From: Sphingopyxis italica
Lineage (GTDB): Bacteria > Pseudomonadota > Alphaproteobacteria > Sphingomonadales > Sphingomonadaceae
Length of the DNA stretch: 64,000 bases
Direction: 5' to 3'
NCBI RefSeq assembly: GCF_011926545.1
Contig: NZ_JAATIT010000001.1
Coordinates: forward strand, 310,001 to 374,000
The notes under the pieces were generated by a model. It was not told the DNA's origin and ran no database searches. It worked only from the letters and a program-made list of their open reading frames with translations. Shown here piece by piece: positions 35,915-45,086 of this stretch; position 1 is the first letter of the stretch, and each line of letters opens with the position of its first letter. The position numbers and the translations under genes were made by a program.

Positions 35915-38899
35915 TCAGAAGTTGAATTTCATCCCGCCATAGAACCGCCGCGAACCCGATTCATAGCGGAAGGGCAGTTCGGGAAATTGCAGATAGACGC
36001 TGGTATCGGCCTTGGTGATGTTGATCGCCTCTGCGAAGACCTCGAAATTGTCGGTGATCTTGTAACTGATCTGACCATCGAGCTGACCATAGGATTTTTG
36101 GTAGATGCCAAGCGTCCGCGTCGTCGTCCCGTCGGCGAAGCCGAAATTCCCGAGATATTGCTTCGAGCGCCAGCTGTACGAAGCGCGCGCGGCAAATCCA
36201 TATTTCTCGAAATAGATTTGCCCGTTCGCCGAATGTTTCGACACGCCCGGCAAGGGCAGGTTGTCGGTGAAGTCGGTGCTGAAATCGGTGCTGGTGTCCG
36301 AGAAGGTGTAGTTGGCGGTAAAGCCGAGGCCGAAGTCGAACGCATATTGCCCGGCGAGCTCGAACCCCTTGACCCGGCCGCCCGATCCGTTCGCCGGCTG
36401 CGATACGGGCCCAAGCCGGCCGCCGGCCTGGTCGTTCACGAAAACGGCGACGGTTTCGTTGACGATGAAACTGTCGACCTCCTTCCAGAACAGCCCGGCG
36501 GAGAGCAGCCCCTGATTTCCGAAATAATGCTCGAAACCGAGGTCGAACTGATAGGCGCGGAACGGATCGAGGTCGGCGTTGCCGCGGCTGCCGTTGGTGA
36601 ATTTGAACAGATCGTCCGCCGGGTCGCGGGTAAATTGGGTGGCGAAACCCTGCCCCAGCGAAACGAGCGGCTGGCGCGCGACGACCCGCGCCGCCGAGAA
36701 GCGGACCTTGTCGCCTTCGCTGAGGTCGAAGACGGCATTCACGCTGGGCAGGAAGTCGGTGTAGCGGCGAACGACCCTGTCGGTGGTGAAGTCGCGCAGC
36801 ACCCCGTTCCAGCTGTCGGTTCCCCAATAGCTGGGATCGGCGCTGGCCGGTTGATTCTGGTCGACGGTCAGACTGGTGTTGACGATGCGAAGCCCGACGT
36901 TGAGGTGATAGGGATCGTCGAGTCCGCCCATATCGGCCATGACATATCCCGATTTCGTCTCTTCCTTGACCCGATAGGTCTGCAAGGGGTCGGCGAAGAA
37001 GGTGAACGGCGTGTCGGGATAGAGCGACTGGATCCATTGCAGGGCGTTGGTCATCTGCGACCGGTCGGCCACGAGGACGGTATCGCCCGCGACATGGCCG
37101 CCGCCCGCGAAATTGTCGATCGTCTCGACCCGCTCGGGATTGCTCGTCAAGGTCTGATAGGGCGTGATCAGCGCTGGCGAATTGCCGAAGCGGGTGCATC
37201 CGGCAAAGGCCGCGGGCTTGTTCGCTTCGGGCAGGTCGCAGATCTTGTAGCCGATCGCGCCGTCCTGAAAATAGCCGTAGGGCGTCCAGTTATAGGAGTA
37301 GCCGGGGACGCGCTCGGCCTCGGGAATCGCGGTCGCGTCGAGTTCGCCCTTGCCGCTGTAATCGGCGAGATAGCGGCCCGAGGTGAAGTCGACCGTGCGC
37401 TGGCCATAGCGGAAACCCGCGCTCAGCGTGATCGTGTTGGTGTCGCTGTCATCGACGTCATAGCCGAAATCGGCGCGGATCGAATGCCCCTTGATGTCGG
37501 AGCGGTCGCCAAAGGCCCAGTGCGATTTGAAGAAGCCGTATGCCGGATTGCTGAACAGGTCCTGCGGACTGCCCGGCGCGATGCCGAAGCTGGGGAAATC
37601 GCCGTTCTTGTACGTGAAATCGAAGGTCGCCGGCGCCGCCGGATTGGGAATGAACCCCGGCTGCGGTCCCGACGTGCCCGGACCGCGGACGCCATAGGCG
37701 GTGTAGCGCACGTCGTTGTTCGCGACTTCGCGGCCCATCTTGGACGATGAATAATCGGCCATGATCGACGCGCGGAAATTGGTGTCATTGTCCCAGTCGA
37801 TCCCGAACTGGAGATTGTCCGACTTGATCTTCGAGACGTCGACGAACGAAATGACCTCGGCCGACTGCGCGCGCACGGTCCCATCGGTCAGGACGCCGTT
37901 TTCGTTGATATTGTAGCTGCCCACCAGACCCTGCGATTCGCCCTGCCCGAACGGGAATTTGACCGAAGCCTCGCGCGTGTCGATCTTCAGATCCGAATGG
38001 AAATATTGGGCGCTGACCTCGAGTTCGTCGGTCGGTCGGAAGTTGACCCCGAGCGAGGCGCCCCAACGCCGGCGATACTGGTCGCGGTCGGTGATATAAC
38101 GATATTCGGGGGCATAATAGTTGGTGGGGACGGTCGCGGTGTCGCGGCGTCCGTCGGCGAAGGCCCAGTTGCCGCGATTGTCGCCGCCCAGCACATTGAC
38201 GTGATTGTTCGTCTGTTCATAGCTGAACGACGCGATGATCCCGAGGCGGTCGTTGAAATTATAGCCGAGCACCGCCGCGCCGGCGGGTTCCCAGCCGCCG
38301 ATTTCGCTGCCCTTGCTCATCTTGAAATTGCCGGCGGCCGTGAGGCCGTCCTGAAGATCGAGCGGGTTGCGGGTCTTGAGGTTGACGATGCCGCCGAGGC
38401 CGCCTTCGAGGAGCGAGGCGTTGGGCGACTTGAAAACCTCGATGCCGCCGATCAGTTCGGAGGGAACGCCTTCGAGGCTGTCGTTGCGGTTATAATTTCC
38501 CTCGCCAACCTTATAGACTTCGAGCCCGCTGACAAAAAGCTCGCCGTTCAACAGCGTCACATTCTGTTCGAGGCCGCGAATGCGGACCTTCGACCCCTGC
38601 CCGTTTTCGCGGTCGATCTGAATCCCGGGAAGGCGTTGCAGCGATTCGGCGACATTCTGGTCGGGAAATTTCCCGATATCCTCGGCCGTCACCGATTCGA
38701 TGATCAGGTTCGAATCGCGCTTGGCATTCAGCGCATTTTCCAGCGACGCGCGAAAGCCGGTGACGACGATTTCGCTTTCCGTGCCTTCGTCGGCCGCCGG
38801 TTCGGACTGCGCGGACGCAGGCGAAGCGGCCAATCCCATTGCCACGACCGATGCCGCCGCAAACAACATCCTCCGATGGCGCAAAGTCCTGCTGATCAT
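35915..38899 (-). CDS. TonB-dependent receptor, Caulobacter-type, likely oligosaccharide uptake
   Basis: This large outer-membrane receptor has about 994 residues. The signal peptide (MLFAAASVVAMGLAASPASA) leads to the TonB box EIVVTGFRASLENAL, then the plug with SVTAEDIGKFPDQNVAESLQ and IQIDRENGQGSKVRIRGLE, diagnostic for the carbohydrate-type TonB_receptor_Caulobacter group. The barrel ends with RRFYGGMKFNF. It is transcribed divergently from a secreted GH3 beta-glucosidase, so import of beta-glucan or cello-oligosaccharides is likely. Two LacI-like operators lie in the shared promoter region. GGGAGGG suits the ATG at 38899 better than the one two codons earlier. Confidence 0.92.
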   Translation of the reverse strand: MISRTLRHRRMLFAAASVVAMGLAASPASAQSEPAADEGTESEIVVTGFRASLENALNAKRDSNLIIESVTAEDIGKFPDQNVAESLQRLPGIQIDRENGQGSKVRIRGLEQNVTLLNGELFVSGLEVYKVGEGNYNRNDSLEGVPSELIGGIEVFKSPNASLLEGGLGGIVNLKTRNPLDLQDGLTAAGNFKMSKGSEIGGWEPAGAAVLGYNFNDRLGIIASFSYEQTNNHVNVLGGDNRGNWAFADGRRDTATVPTNYYAPEYRYITDRDQYRRRWGASLGVNFRPTDELEVSAQYFHSDLKIDTREASVKFPFGQGESQGLVGSYNINENGVLTDGTVRAQSAEVISFVDVSKIKSDNLQFGIDWDNDTNFRASIMADYSSSKMGREVANNDVRYTAYGVRGPGTSGPQPGFIPNPAAPATFDFTYKNGDFPSFGIAPGSPQDLFSNPAYGFFKSHWAFGDRSDIKGHSIRADFGYDVDDSDTNTITLSAGFRYGQRTVDFTSGRYLADYSGKGELDATAIPEAERVPGYSYNWTPYGYFQDGAIGYKICDLPEANKPAAFAGCTRFGNSPALITPYQTLTSNPERVETIDNFAGGGHVAGDTVLVADRSQMTNALQWIQSLYPDTPFTFFADPLQTYRVKEETKSGYVMADMGGLDDPYHLNVGLRIVNTSLTVDQNQPASADPSYWGTDSWNGVLRDFTTDRVVRRYTDFLPSVNAVFDLSEGDKVRFSAARVVARQPLVSLGQGFATQFTRDPADDLFKFTNGSRGNADLDPFRAYQFDLGFEHYFGNQGLLSAGLFWKEVDSFIVNETVAVFVNDQAGGRLGPVSQPANGSGGRVKGFELAGQYAFDFGLGFTANYTFSDTSTDFSTDFTDNLPLPGVSKHSANGQIYFEKYGFAARASYSWRSKQYLGNFGFADGTTTRTLGIYQKSYGQLDGQISYKITDNFEVFAEAINITKADTSVYLQFPELPFRYESGSRRFYGGMKFNF

Positions 38900-39019
38900 A
38901 TCCATCCCTCCCAAACCGCATCTGATGTGCGGACAATGAAAATCCTTATTGCGCGAGGGGACCGGCAAGCAGACTCGAAGGACGATCGGCCTCGCGCTTC
39001 CATTTTTGTTGCATAATCC

Positions 39020-39033
39020 TGTCAACGTTGTCA
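39020..39033. promoter_or_regulatory. LacI-like operator O1
   Basis: TGTCAACGTTGTCA is a near-perfect palindrome with the central CG typical of LacI/GalR operators, one mismatch from TGTCAACGTTGACA. It lies in the divergent promoter region of the TonB receptor and GH3 genes. Confidence 0.65.
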
Positions 39034-39071
39034 AACGATGTTTCGAAATCGTCGATATTCGGGCATATATA

Positions 39072-39085
39072 TGTCAAGGTTGACA
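39072..39085. promoter_or_regulatory. LacI-like operator O2
   Basis: TGTCAAGGTTGACA has perfect half-sites (TGTCAA / TTGACA) around a central GG; flanking A and T extend the symmetry to 16 bases. The centre is 52 bases from O1, close to five helical turns, which would put both sites on the same face of the DNA. Confidence 0.65.
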
Positions 39086-39137
39086 TACGGAAGCCGGGCA
39101 AGTTTCGGCGAAAAGCACCGCATCCAAGAGGGAATTT

Positions 39138-41669
39138 ATGCTTTTAAAAACAATTATATACACTACGGCGATCGCCGCGACGGCCCTTCCCGCGCTCGCG
39201 GCGCCGGCGGTGCACGGGGCCGTCGTTCCCGATGCGCCGTCCAGCGCGGTCCATCCCCAGCAATGGCCCGAAGTCGCCTATCCGCAAGTGCTGACCGCGA
39301 GCGGCGAAGCCCATGTCCGGGCGCTCCTCGCCCGCATGTCGGTCGAGCAGAAGGTCGGCCAGATCATCCAGGCCGACATCGGCAGCGTGACGCCGCGGGA
39401 TGTGCGCGAATATCATCTGGGCTCGGTGCTCAACGGCGGGAATTCGGGACCCGGCGGCAATGACCTCGCTCCCGCGCGCGACTGGCTCGCCCTCGCCGAC
39501 GCCTTTTACGCCGCGTCGATGGAGAATACGCCCGCGATCCCGGTCATGTGGGGCACCGATGCCGTGCACGGGCACAGCAATATCGTCGGCGCCACGCTAT
39601 TCCCGCACAATGTCGGCCTCGGCGCCGCGCGCGATCCCGACCTGATCGAGCGTATCGGCCGGATCACGGCGATCGAGATCCGCGTGACCGGTCAGGAATG
39701 GACCTTCGCGCCGACGGTGACCGTCCCGCAGGATTATCGCTGGGGGCGCGCCTATGAAGGATATTCGTCGGACCCCGCGCTCGTCGCTTCCTATGTCGGA
39801 AGCATGATCCGCGGGTTGCAGGGGCCGCCGTCGATCGCGCCCATCCTTGCGGGACCGCATGTTGCCGCGAGCACCAAGCATTTCCTTGCCGACGGCGCCA
39901 CCGTGGACGGCAAGGACCAGGGCGACGCGACCGTGTCCGAACTCGAACTGCGCCTGATCCACGGCGCGCCCTATATTCCCGCGATGGAAAATGGCGTCGC
40001 GACCGTGATGACCAGCTTTTCGAGCTGGCAGGGCGTGAAGATCGCCGGGCACAAGGGGCTGATCACCGACATATTGAAAGACCGGATGAACTTCGGCGGT
40101 TTCGTCGTCACCGACTGGAACGCGCATGGCCAGGTCGCGGGTTGCAGCAACGCCAGCTGCCCCGTCGCCGCCAACGCCGGGATCGACATGTTCATGGCGC
40201 CCGACAGCTGGCGCGCGCTTTACGCGAGCACGCTGGCCCAGGTGAAGGACGGCACGATCCCGATGGCGCGGCTCGACGACGCCGTGCTGCGCGTCCTGCG
40301 CGTCAAGCAGCGTCTGGGCCTGTTCGACGCGGGCAAGCCGTCGGCACGCGCCTATTCGGGCCGCTACGAGCTGCTCGGCGCGCCCGAGCACCGGGCCGTG
40401 GCCCGCGAAGCGGTTCGCAAGTCGCTCGTCCTCCTCAAAAACACCGGCGTCCTGCCGCTCAAGCCGCGGGCGCATATCCTCGTCGCGGGCGACGGCGCCG
40501 ACGACATCGCCCGCCAGTCGGGCGGCTGGACGCTGAGCTGGCAGGGCACCGGGCTCGACAACAGCGATTTTCCCGGCGCGACCTCGCTGTGGCACGGTAT
40601 CGAGCAAAATGTCACGGCGGCGGGGGGCAGCGCCGAACTGGCCCCCGATGGCGCCTATAAGCAGCGCCCCGATGCGGCGATCGTCGTCTTCGGCGAAACC
40701 CCCTATGCCGAATTCCAGGGCGACATCCCCTCGCTCCAGCTGCGCCCCGAACTGCGCCGCCCGTTCGCGACGATGCGCAAGCTGAAAGCGGCGGGGATCC
40801 CAGTGGTCGCGGTGATGATCACCGGCCGGCCGCTCTTCGTCAACGAGGCGCTGAACGAGGCCGACGCCTTTGTCACCGCCTGGCTCCCGGGTTCCGAAGG
40901 CGGCGGCGTCGCCGACCTGCTGTTCGCGCGCAAGGACGGCACGATGGCGTTCGACTTTCAGGGGCGCCTGCCGACGGCCTGGCCAGCGACGGCAAAACAT
41001 GGCGGGCCGACGCTGTTTCCCTTCGGCTATGGCCTGACCTATGCCGATGGACCGCAGCCCTGGACGGCGCTTTCGCAAGACAGCCAGGTTGCCGACGACG
41101 GCAGCGGCGGCGGCGTCTTTTTCGACAAGGGACAGCCCGCAACCTCCTGGTCGCTGACCGTGTCGGAAGCCGATGGCGGCGATCCGCTGCGCGTGACGAC
41201 GGTTCCCGCCACCGGCCTGTCGGGACGGGCGACCGTCCAGGCGGCCGACCACAGCGTCCAGGAAGGCGCACGGCAATTCGTCATCGCCGCCGGTCCCGAC
41301 GGCGCCGCGATCGAGATCAACGCGCAGAATGCCGTCGACCTGTCGCGCGAAACCAATGGCGACGTCCTGCTGCTTGCGACCTTGCGCCTCGATGCGCCGC
41401 CCTCGGCGCCCGTTTCGATGTCGGTTCGCTGCGACGGTGTGGATTGCGGCCGGGCGCTTCGCCTGCCCGAGTTGACGGCGCTGACGCCCGGCCAATGGCG
41501 CGTGCTGGGAGTGCCGCTCAAATGTTTCGCGGCGACGGGCGCCGACATGACCCGCATCACCGCGCCATTTCGTGTGAGCACAGGCGGCAGCCTGAACATC
41601 AGCCTGTCGCGAGTCGCGCTGGGCAGCGGCGCGGAAGCCGGCGTCGTCGCGAAATGCGCGCTGGATTGA
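39138..41669 (+). CDS. Secreted GH3 beta-glucosidase / exo-glucanase (ExoP-like)
   Basis: This exported glycoside hydrolase family 3 enzyme has 843 residues. The signal peptide IIYTTAIAATALPALA precedes the (beta/alpha)8 domain, with PVMWGTDAVHGHSN, AGPHVAASTKHFLADG and the nucleophile in GFVVTDWNAHG (Asp326). The second domain (about 420-620) ends TLFPFGYGLTY. The remaining 190 residues form a beta-sandwich carbohydrate-binding extension, as in exo-1,3/1,4-beta-glucanase ExoP. GAGGGAA precedes the ATG. It should release glucose from beta-glucans or cello-oligosaccharides in the periplasm or at the surface. Confidence 0.94.
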   Translation: MLLKTIIYTTAIAATALPALAAPAVHGAVVPDAPSSAVHPQQWPEVAYPQVLTASGEAHVRALLARMSVEQKVGQIIQADIGSVTPRDVREYHLGSVLNGGNSGPGGNDLAPARDWLALADAFYAASMENTPAIPVMWGTDAVHGHSNIVGATLFPHNVGLGAARDPDLIERIGRITAIEIRVTGQEWTFAPTVTVPQDYRWGRAYEGYSSDPALVASYVGSMIRGLQGPPSIAPILAGPHVAASTKHFLADGATVDGKDQGDATVSELELRLIHGAPYIPAMENGVATVMTSFSSWQGVKIAGHKGLITDILKDRMNFGGFVVTDWNAHGQVAGCSNASCPVAANAGIDMFMAPDSWRALYASTLAQVKDGTIPMARLDDAVLRVLRVKQRLGLFDAGKPSARAYSGRYELLGAPEHRAVAREAVRKSLVLLKNTGVLPLKPRAHILVAGDGADDIARQSGGWTLSWQGTGLDNSDFPGATSLWHGIEQNVTAAGGSAELAPDGAYKQRPDAAIVVFGETPYAEFQGDIPSLQLRPELRRPFATMRKLKAAGIPVVAVMITGRPLFVNEALNEADAFVTAWLPGSEGGGVADLLFARKDGTMAFDFQGRLPTAWPATAKHGGPTLFPFGYGLTYADGPQPWTALSQDSQVADDGSGGGVFFDKGQPATSWSLTVSEADGGDPLRVTTVPATGLSGRATVQAADHSVQEGARQFVIAAGPDGAAIEINAQNAVDLSRETNGDVLLLATLRLDAPPSAPVSMSVRCDGVDCGRALRLPELTALTPGQWRVLGVPLKCFAATGADMTRITAPFRVSTGGSLNISLSRVALGSGAEAGVVAKCALD

Positions 41670-41677
41670 CGAATCGA

Positions 41678-41727
41678 CTTCTCGTCCTCGTCCCGGTCGT
41701 TTGACGACCGGGACGAGGATCGAGAAG
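41678..41727. terminator. Long hairpin between convergent GH3 and TonB receptor genes
   Basis: CTTCTCG (41678-41684) and CCTCGTCCCGGTCGT (41686-41700) pair with ACGACCGGGACGAGG (41704-41718) and CGAGAAG (41721-41727) around a 3-base loop. A T-run is not evident, so it is an intrinsic-like transcript-end hairpin rather than a textbook terminator. Confidence 0.65.
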
Positions 41728-41747
41728 CCGGCGCCGCCTTTCAGCCG

Positions 41748-44711
41748 TTAGAATTTGGCGGTTATCCCGACAAAGATCATGCGCCCGAGCGGGTCATAAA
41801 CGCCCGGATAGGTGTTGCCGTTTCCGAACGAACTGAGCAGCCCCTGCGCGATCGCGGGCGGATCCTTGTCGAACAGGTTGTTGATGCCCGCGCGCACCGT
41901 GAAATTCTCCAGCAAGTCGACCGTGCCGGCAAGGTCGAAATAGCTGTAAGCGTCGATCTTGCTGTTGATGACATAGGGCGTGCCCTGAAGGAATTCATTG
42001 TCGGTGTTGCTCGACAATTTGGCGCTGCCGAAATAGCGCCAGTTGAGCGAGAGCGTCGCATTCGACCACGGCATCTGCCAGGTGGTGCGCAGCTGATGCC
42101 GCCAGCGCGGCGTCGGCTGGCCGCAGGTCGGCCCGAACAGCCCCGCGCAGTCATAGGTGCCGAGCCCCGGAAGCGGCTGGACCTGATGCTTGTCGAGATA
42201 GGTGCCGACAAGTTCGAAATTGAGCTTGCCGCCATCGTTCAGGCCCAGCGTGTCGAGCCCAAAGCTGTAGCTTGCCGTCGCATCGATACCCGCCGATTTC
42301 AGATAGCCGGTGTTGAGTGTGGTCGCGGTGATATAGCCGTTGGTTCCAAAGATCACCCCCGTGGCGGGGTCGCGGTTGAACAGGTCGCAGAAGAACGGAT
42401 TACCCGTCTGGATACACTGGTTGATCGTCAGGAACGGATCGACGGTCCCGATATAATTGTCGACCTTGATGTTGTAATAATCGACCGAGACCAGCAGGTT
42501 GGGAATGGCTTGGGGCGTCAGGATCAGACCCGCGGTATAGGTGTCCGCTTCTTCGGGCTTGAGCGCGGGATTGCCGCCACCCTGGGTGACGCAGGTTTCC
42601 GCCGGACATTCGGGGATGTTGCCATATTGCGCCTGCGTCACGCCGGTGAGCGCGCAGCGATCGAACGAGGCGATCGGCGAAGCGCCCGAGCATGGATCCT
42701 GCCCCTGCACATTGCCCAGCCCGCGCGCCGCGAACAGTTCGGCGACGTTGGGCGCGCGGATCGCGTGGTTGTAGCTGGCCCGGAAGCGAATGTCGCGCGA
42801 TGGTGCATAGTCGAGCTCGGCCTTGTAGGTCGTCGCGCCATAGCTGGTTTTCGTGCCTTCGAGGCTGTCGTTCGTATAGTCCGAATAGCGCAGGCCGAGA
42901 TTGATGCTCAGCGAATGGGCAAGGGGCATGTCGGACAGGATCGGCAGTTCGAGTTCGCCATAGACTTCCCTGACCTTGATGCGGCCCTGCGATTCGAGAA
43001 TTCCCTTTTGCTGCGCCAGCGCGTCGGCCCGGAAGTCGAGCGTCTCGATCCGCTGCTCGACGCCGATCGCGAACCCGATCGCCTGCGACGCCCAGGGGCT
43101 CTGGATGCCATAGGCGCTAAGTTCGCCGCTGATGCCCGCGTTGAGCACCGTGAGTTTCTGCTCGCCGCGCGTGAAGGTCGGCGCATAGATATAGTCATAG
43201 ACGCCGGGGTCGATCGTGCCGAAACCGAACACGTCCATCGGCACGCAGTCCGGATCGCTGCCGTCGATGACCGATTTACACGTCGCCACGCCGTCGACAT
43301 CGACGACCTGAAGCGCCTTCTTCGCCTTTACCGGGTCGATATCGTTCTGATAATTTTCGTTGAAGATCGCGACCGCGCGTAGCGCGCCGACATCATAGCG
43401 GATTCCCGGGGCGATCTCGCCGCGCACGCCGCCCTGAAAGCGATAGTCGGTATGGCGCAGGTCGTCGCGGCGCGGCGCGCTGCCCTCGCCGGTCATGCGA
43501 TAGCCAATGAAGGTATTGCGGCTGGTGTCGGTACCCGCCGCGGCGCCGCAGAGCGCTCCCGCCTGCTGCGCGCTCAGGAAGGGATTGTCGCAGTTGATCG
43601 AATAGACCTCGCCCTGGAACAGGGCCGAGGGAGCGGCCTGTGAAAAGCTGTGGTCGTCCATGAACATGAAGCTGCCATAGAGTTCGGCGGCCGAGGACAG
43701 TTCGTAATGCGCGAAGGCGCCCGCGGTATAGCGGCGGTCCGAGCGTTGAATATAATTGGTCGGCGCATAATTATAGCGGAAGCTGCTGTCGTACGGCACC
43801 CAGGTCTTTTGGCCGTCCTTGGTGTTGTTGTAAGTGACGGGCGATCCCGACACCGGGTCGGCGAGCACGGTGAACAAGCCGAATTCATTGTTGCTCGAAC
43901 CGCCGCAGACAAAGCCGGTGCGGTCGCCATTGGGGTCGAGCGCGCAGGCCGAATAGTCGCGCGAGCCCTGCAGCACCGGATTGACGCGCCGATATCCCGC
44001 ATAGGCGGTGACATTGCCGCGGCCTTCGGCAAAATTGGTGCCGACGGCGAAATTGACGTCGAGCTTTTCGCCATCGGTGACCGATTTAGGGGCGTTCTGA
44101 TAACCGTTGCTGTCGATGAGATCGCGGAGCGATCCGTTGTTATTGTTGTGTTGATAGAAACTATATTGCCCATCGACGCGGACGCCGTCGAGATTCTTGC
44201 GCAGGATGAAATTCACCACGCCCGAAATCGCGTCCGACCCGTAAACCGCCGATGCGCCGCCGGTGACGACATCGACGCGCTCGACCAGCGACGACGGCAC
44301 GAAATTGACGTTGATGGCCTGCGTCGGCAGCATACGCTGGCCGTCGACGAGGACGAGCACGCGGTTCGAACCAAGGTCGCGAAGATTGACGTTCGACGTG
44401 CCGTCCGACCCGTTCGAGACGTTTTCGTTGGCGTCGGCGGTGAATTGAGGAAGCCGGTTGAGCACCGATTCCACCGTCGTCGCGCCCTGATAGCGGAACT
44501 CCTCGTCGCTCACGACGGTCATGGGGCTGTTGCTGTCGAGATTGGGCCGCCGGATGCGGGTGCCGGTAACGACGATCGCTTCGCCTGCGTCGCTCGTCGC
44601 AGCCGGGGCGCCGCCCGTCTCGCTCTGCGCCATGACCGGCGTGGAGAGAAAGATCGTCGCTATCGCGCCGGCGCTGACGCCCCGCAGATAGAGGGTGAGT
44701 CTGTCCTTCAT
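41748..44711 (-). CDS. Large TonB-dependent receptor
   Basis: This 987-residue outer-membrane receptor has a signal peptide (about 10-32), the TonB-box-like stretch EAIVVTGTRIRRPNLDSNSP, a plug with STVESVLNRLPQF-type spacing, RVLVLVDGQRMLPT and GASAVYGSDAISGVVNFIL, and a long barrel with the GNPALKPEEADTYTAGLI motif. This NSPMTVVSDEE-type subgroup is abundant in sphingomonads and often takes up oligosaccharides or peptides. GGGAGG precedes the ATG at 44711. It lies between the GH3 unit and the hydroxyproline/glycosidase locus; it may serve the latter, judging from promoter motifs, but the ligand is unknown. Confidence 0.9.
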   Translation of the reverse strand: MKDRLTLYLRGVSAGAIATIFLSTPVMAQSETGGAPAATSDAGEAIVVTGTRIRRPNLDSNSPMTVVSDEEFRYQGATTVESVLNRLPQFTADANENVSNGSDGTSNVNLRDLGSNRVLVLVDGQRMLPTQAINVNFVPSSLVERVDVVTGGASAVYGSDAISGVVNFILRKNLDGVRVDGQYSFYQHNNNNGSLRDLIDSNGYQNAPKSVTDGEKLDVNFAVGTNFAEGRGNVTAYAGYRRVNPVLQGSRDYSACALDPNGDRTGFVCGGSSNNEFGLFTVLADPVSGSPVTYNNTKDGQKTWVPYDSSFRYNYAPTNYIQRSDRRYTAGAFAHYELSSAAELYGSFMFMDDHSFSQAAPSALFQGEVYSINCDNPFLSAQQAGALCGAAAGTDTSRNTFIGYRMTGEGSAPRRDDLRHTDYRFQGGVRGEIAPGIRYDVGALRAVAIFNENYQNDIDPVKAKKALQVVDVDGVATCKSVIDGSDPDCVPMDVFGFGTIDPGVYDYIYAPTFTRGEQKLTVLNAGISGELSAYGIQSPWASQAIGFAIGVEQRIETLDFRADALAQQKGILESQGRIKVREVYGELELPILSDMPLAHSLSINLGLRYSDYTNDSLEGTKTSYGATTYKAELDYAPSRDIRFRASYNHAIRAPNVAELFAARGLGNVQGQDPCSGASPIASFDRCALTGVTQAQYGNIPECPAETCVTQGGGNPALKPEEADTYTAGLILTPQAIPNLLVSVDYYNIKVDNYIGTVDPFLTINQCIQTGNPFFCDLFNRDPATGVIFGTNGYITATTLNTGYLKSAGIDATASYSFGLDTLGLNDGGKLNFELVGTYLDKHQVQPLPGLGTYDCAGLFGPTCGQPTPRWRHQLRTTWQMPWSNATLSLNWRYFGSAKLSSNTDNEFLQGTPYVINSKIDAYSYFDLAGTVDLLENFTVRAGINNLFDKDPPAIAQGLLSSFGNGNTYPGVYDPLGRMIFVGITAKF

Positions 44712-44755
44712 TGCAACCTCCCGAAAAGCTCTATGCGGCCCTTTGCCCATTGGTG

Positions 44756-44789
44756 AGCATGTCGGACAATTTAAGCATGTCGGACAATT
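44756..44789 (-). repeat. Tandem 18-bp-spaced repeats with TTGTCCGACAT core
   Basis: AGCATGTCGGACAATT occurs at 44756-44771 and again, identical, at 44774-44789. On the minus strand each contains TTGTCCGACAT, a dyad (TGTC-C-GACA) that fits the GT-N3-AC core favoured by FadR-type GntR proteins. The repeats lie 45-80 bases upstream of the receptor start, in a position to control it. Confidence 0.7.
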
Positions 44790-44802
44790 AAAAGTCAAAT
44801 AC

Positions 44803-44812
44803 ATTATACGAT
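44803..44812 (-). promoter_or_regulatory. Partial copy of the GTATAC-type operator
   Basis: The minus strand reads ATCGTATAAT, sharing ATCGTATA with the longer sites at 50734 and 60803. The second half of the dyad is degenerate, so the call is weak. It is about 90 bases upstream of the receptor start. Confidence 0.35.
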
Positions 44813-45086
44813 TTACTATATACGTACCAATCTGCATGGTTTTTGAGATGCTTCGATGCAGGCCCGGGCGTGCCGGCGAACCGCGAGAGGCACGAATCGG
44901 AACGAGGGGCGGGGCGAATCATCCGCCCATGCCCGACTGGCGCATCGGCCGCGGACAGATTTCCGGCAGAAAAGGACAAGGGGCCAGCAAGCGCCGAGCA
45001 TTTGTTCGCCGCATCGCATCGGCGTTCACCCGATCACGCCGGCGCCCCGCTTTTCGCGCTCTATCGTTGAAGAAGAAAGGCTCCGG

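Larger units (their letters stand above)
44712..45086. other. Intergenic region upstream of the TonB receptor
   Basis: This 375-base stretch has no convincing gene. The part next to the receptor (44750-44840) is AT-rich, with two tandem copies of a 16-base sequence, a partial copy of the GTATAC-type motif and AT-rich promoter-like DNA (ACTATATACG). The rest, up to the GH27 stop, is GC-rich; small frames in it show no plausible start site or protein pattern. Confidence 0.6.

Noticed and set aside
44756..44789. Start of a CRISPR array
   Set aside because: There are only two copies with a 2-base spacer and no cas genes; it is an operator-like tandem repeat.
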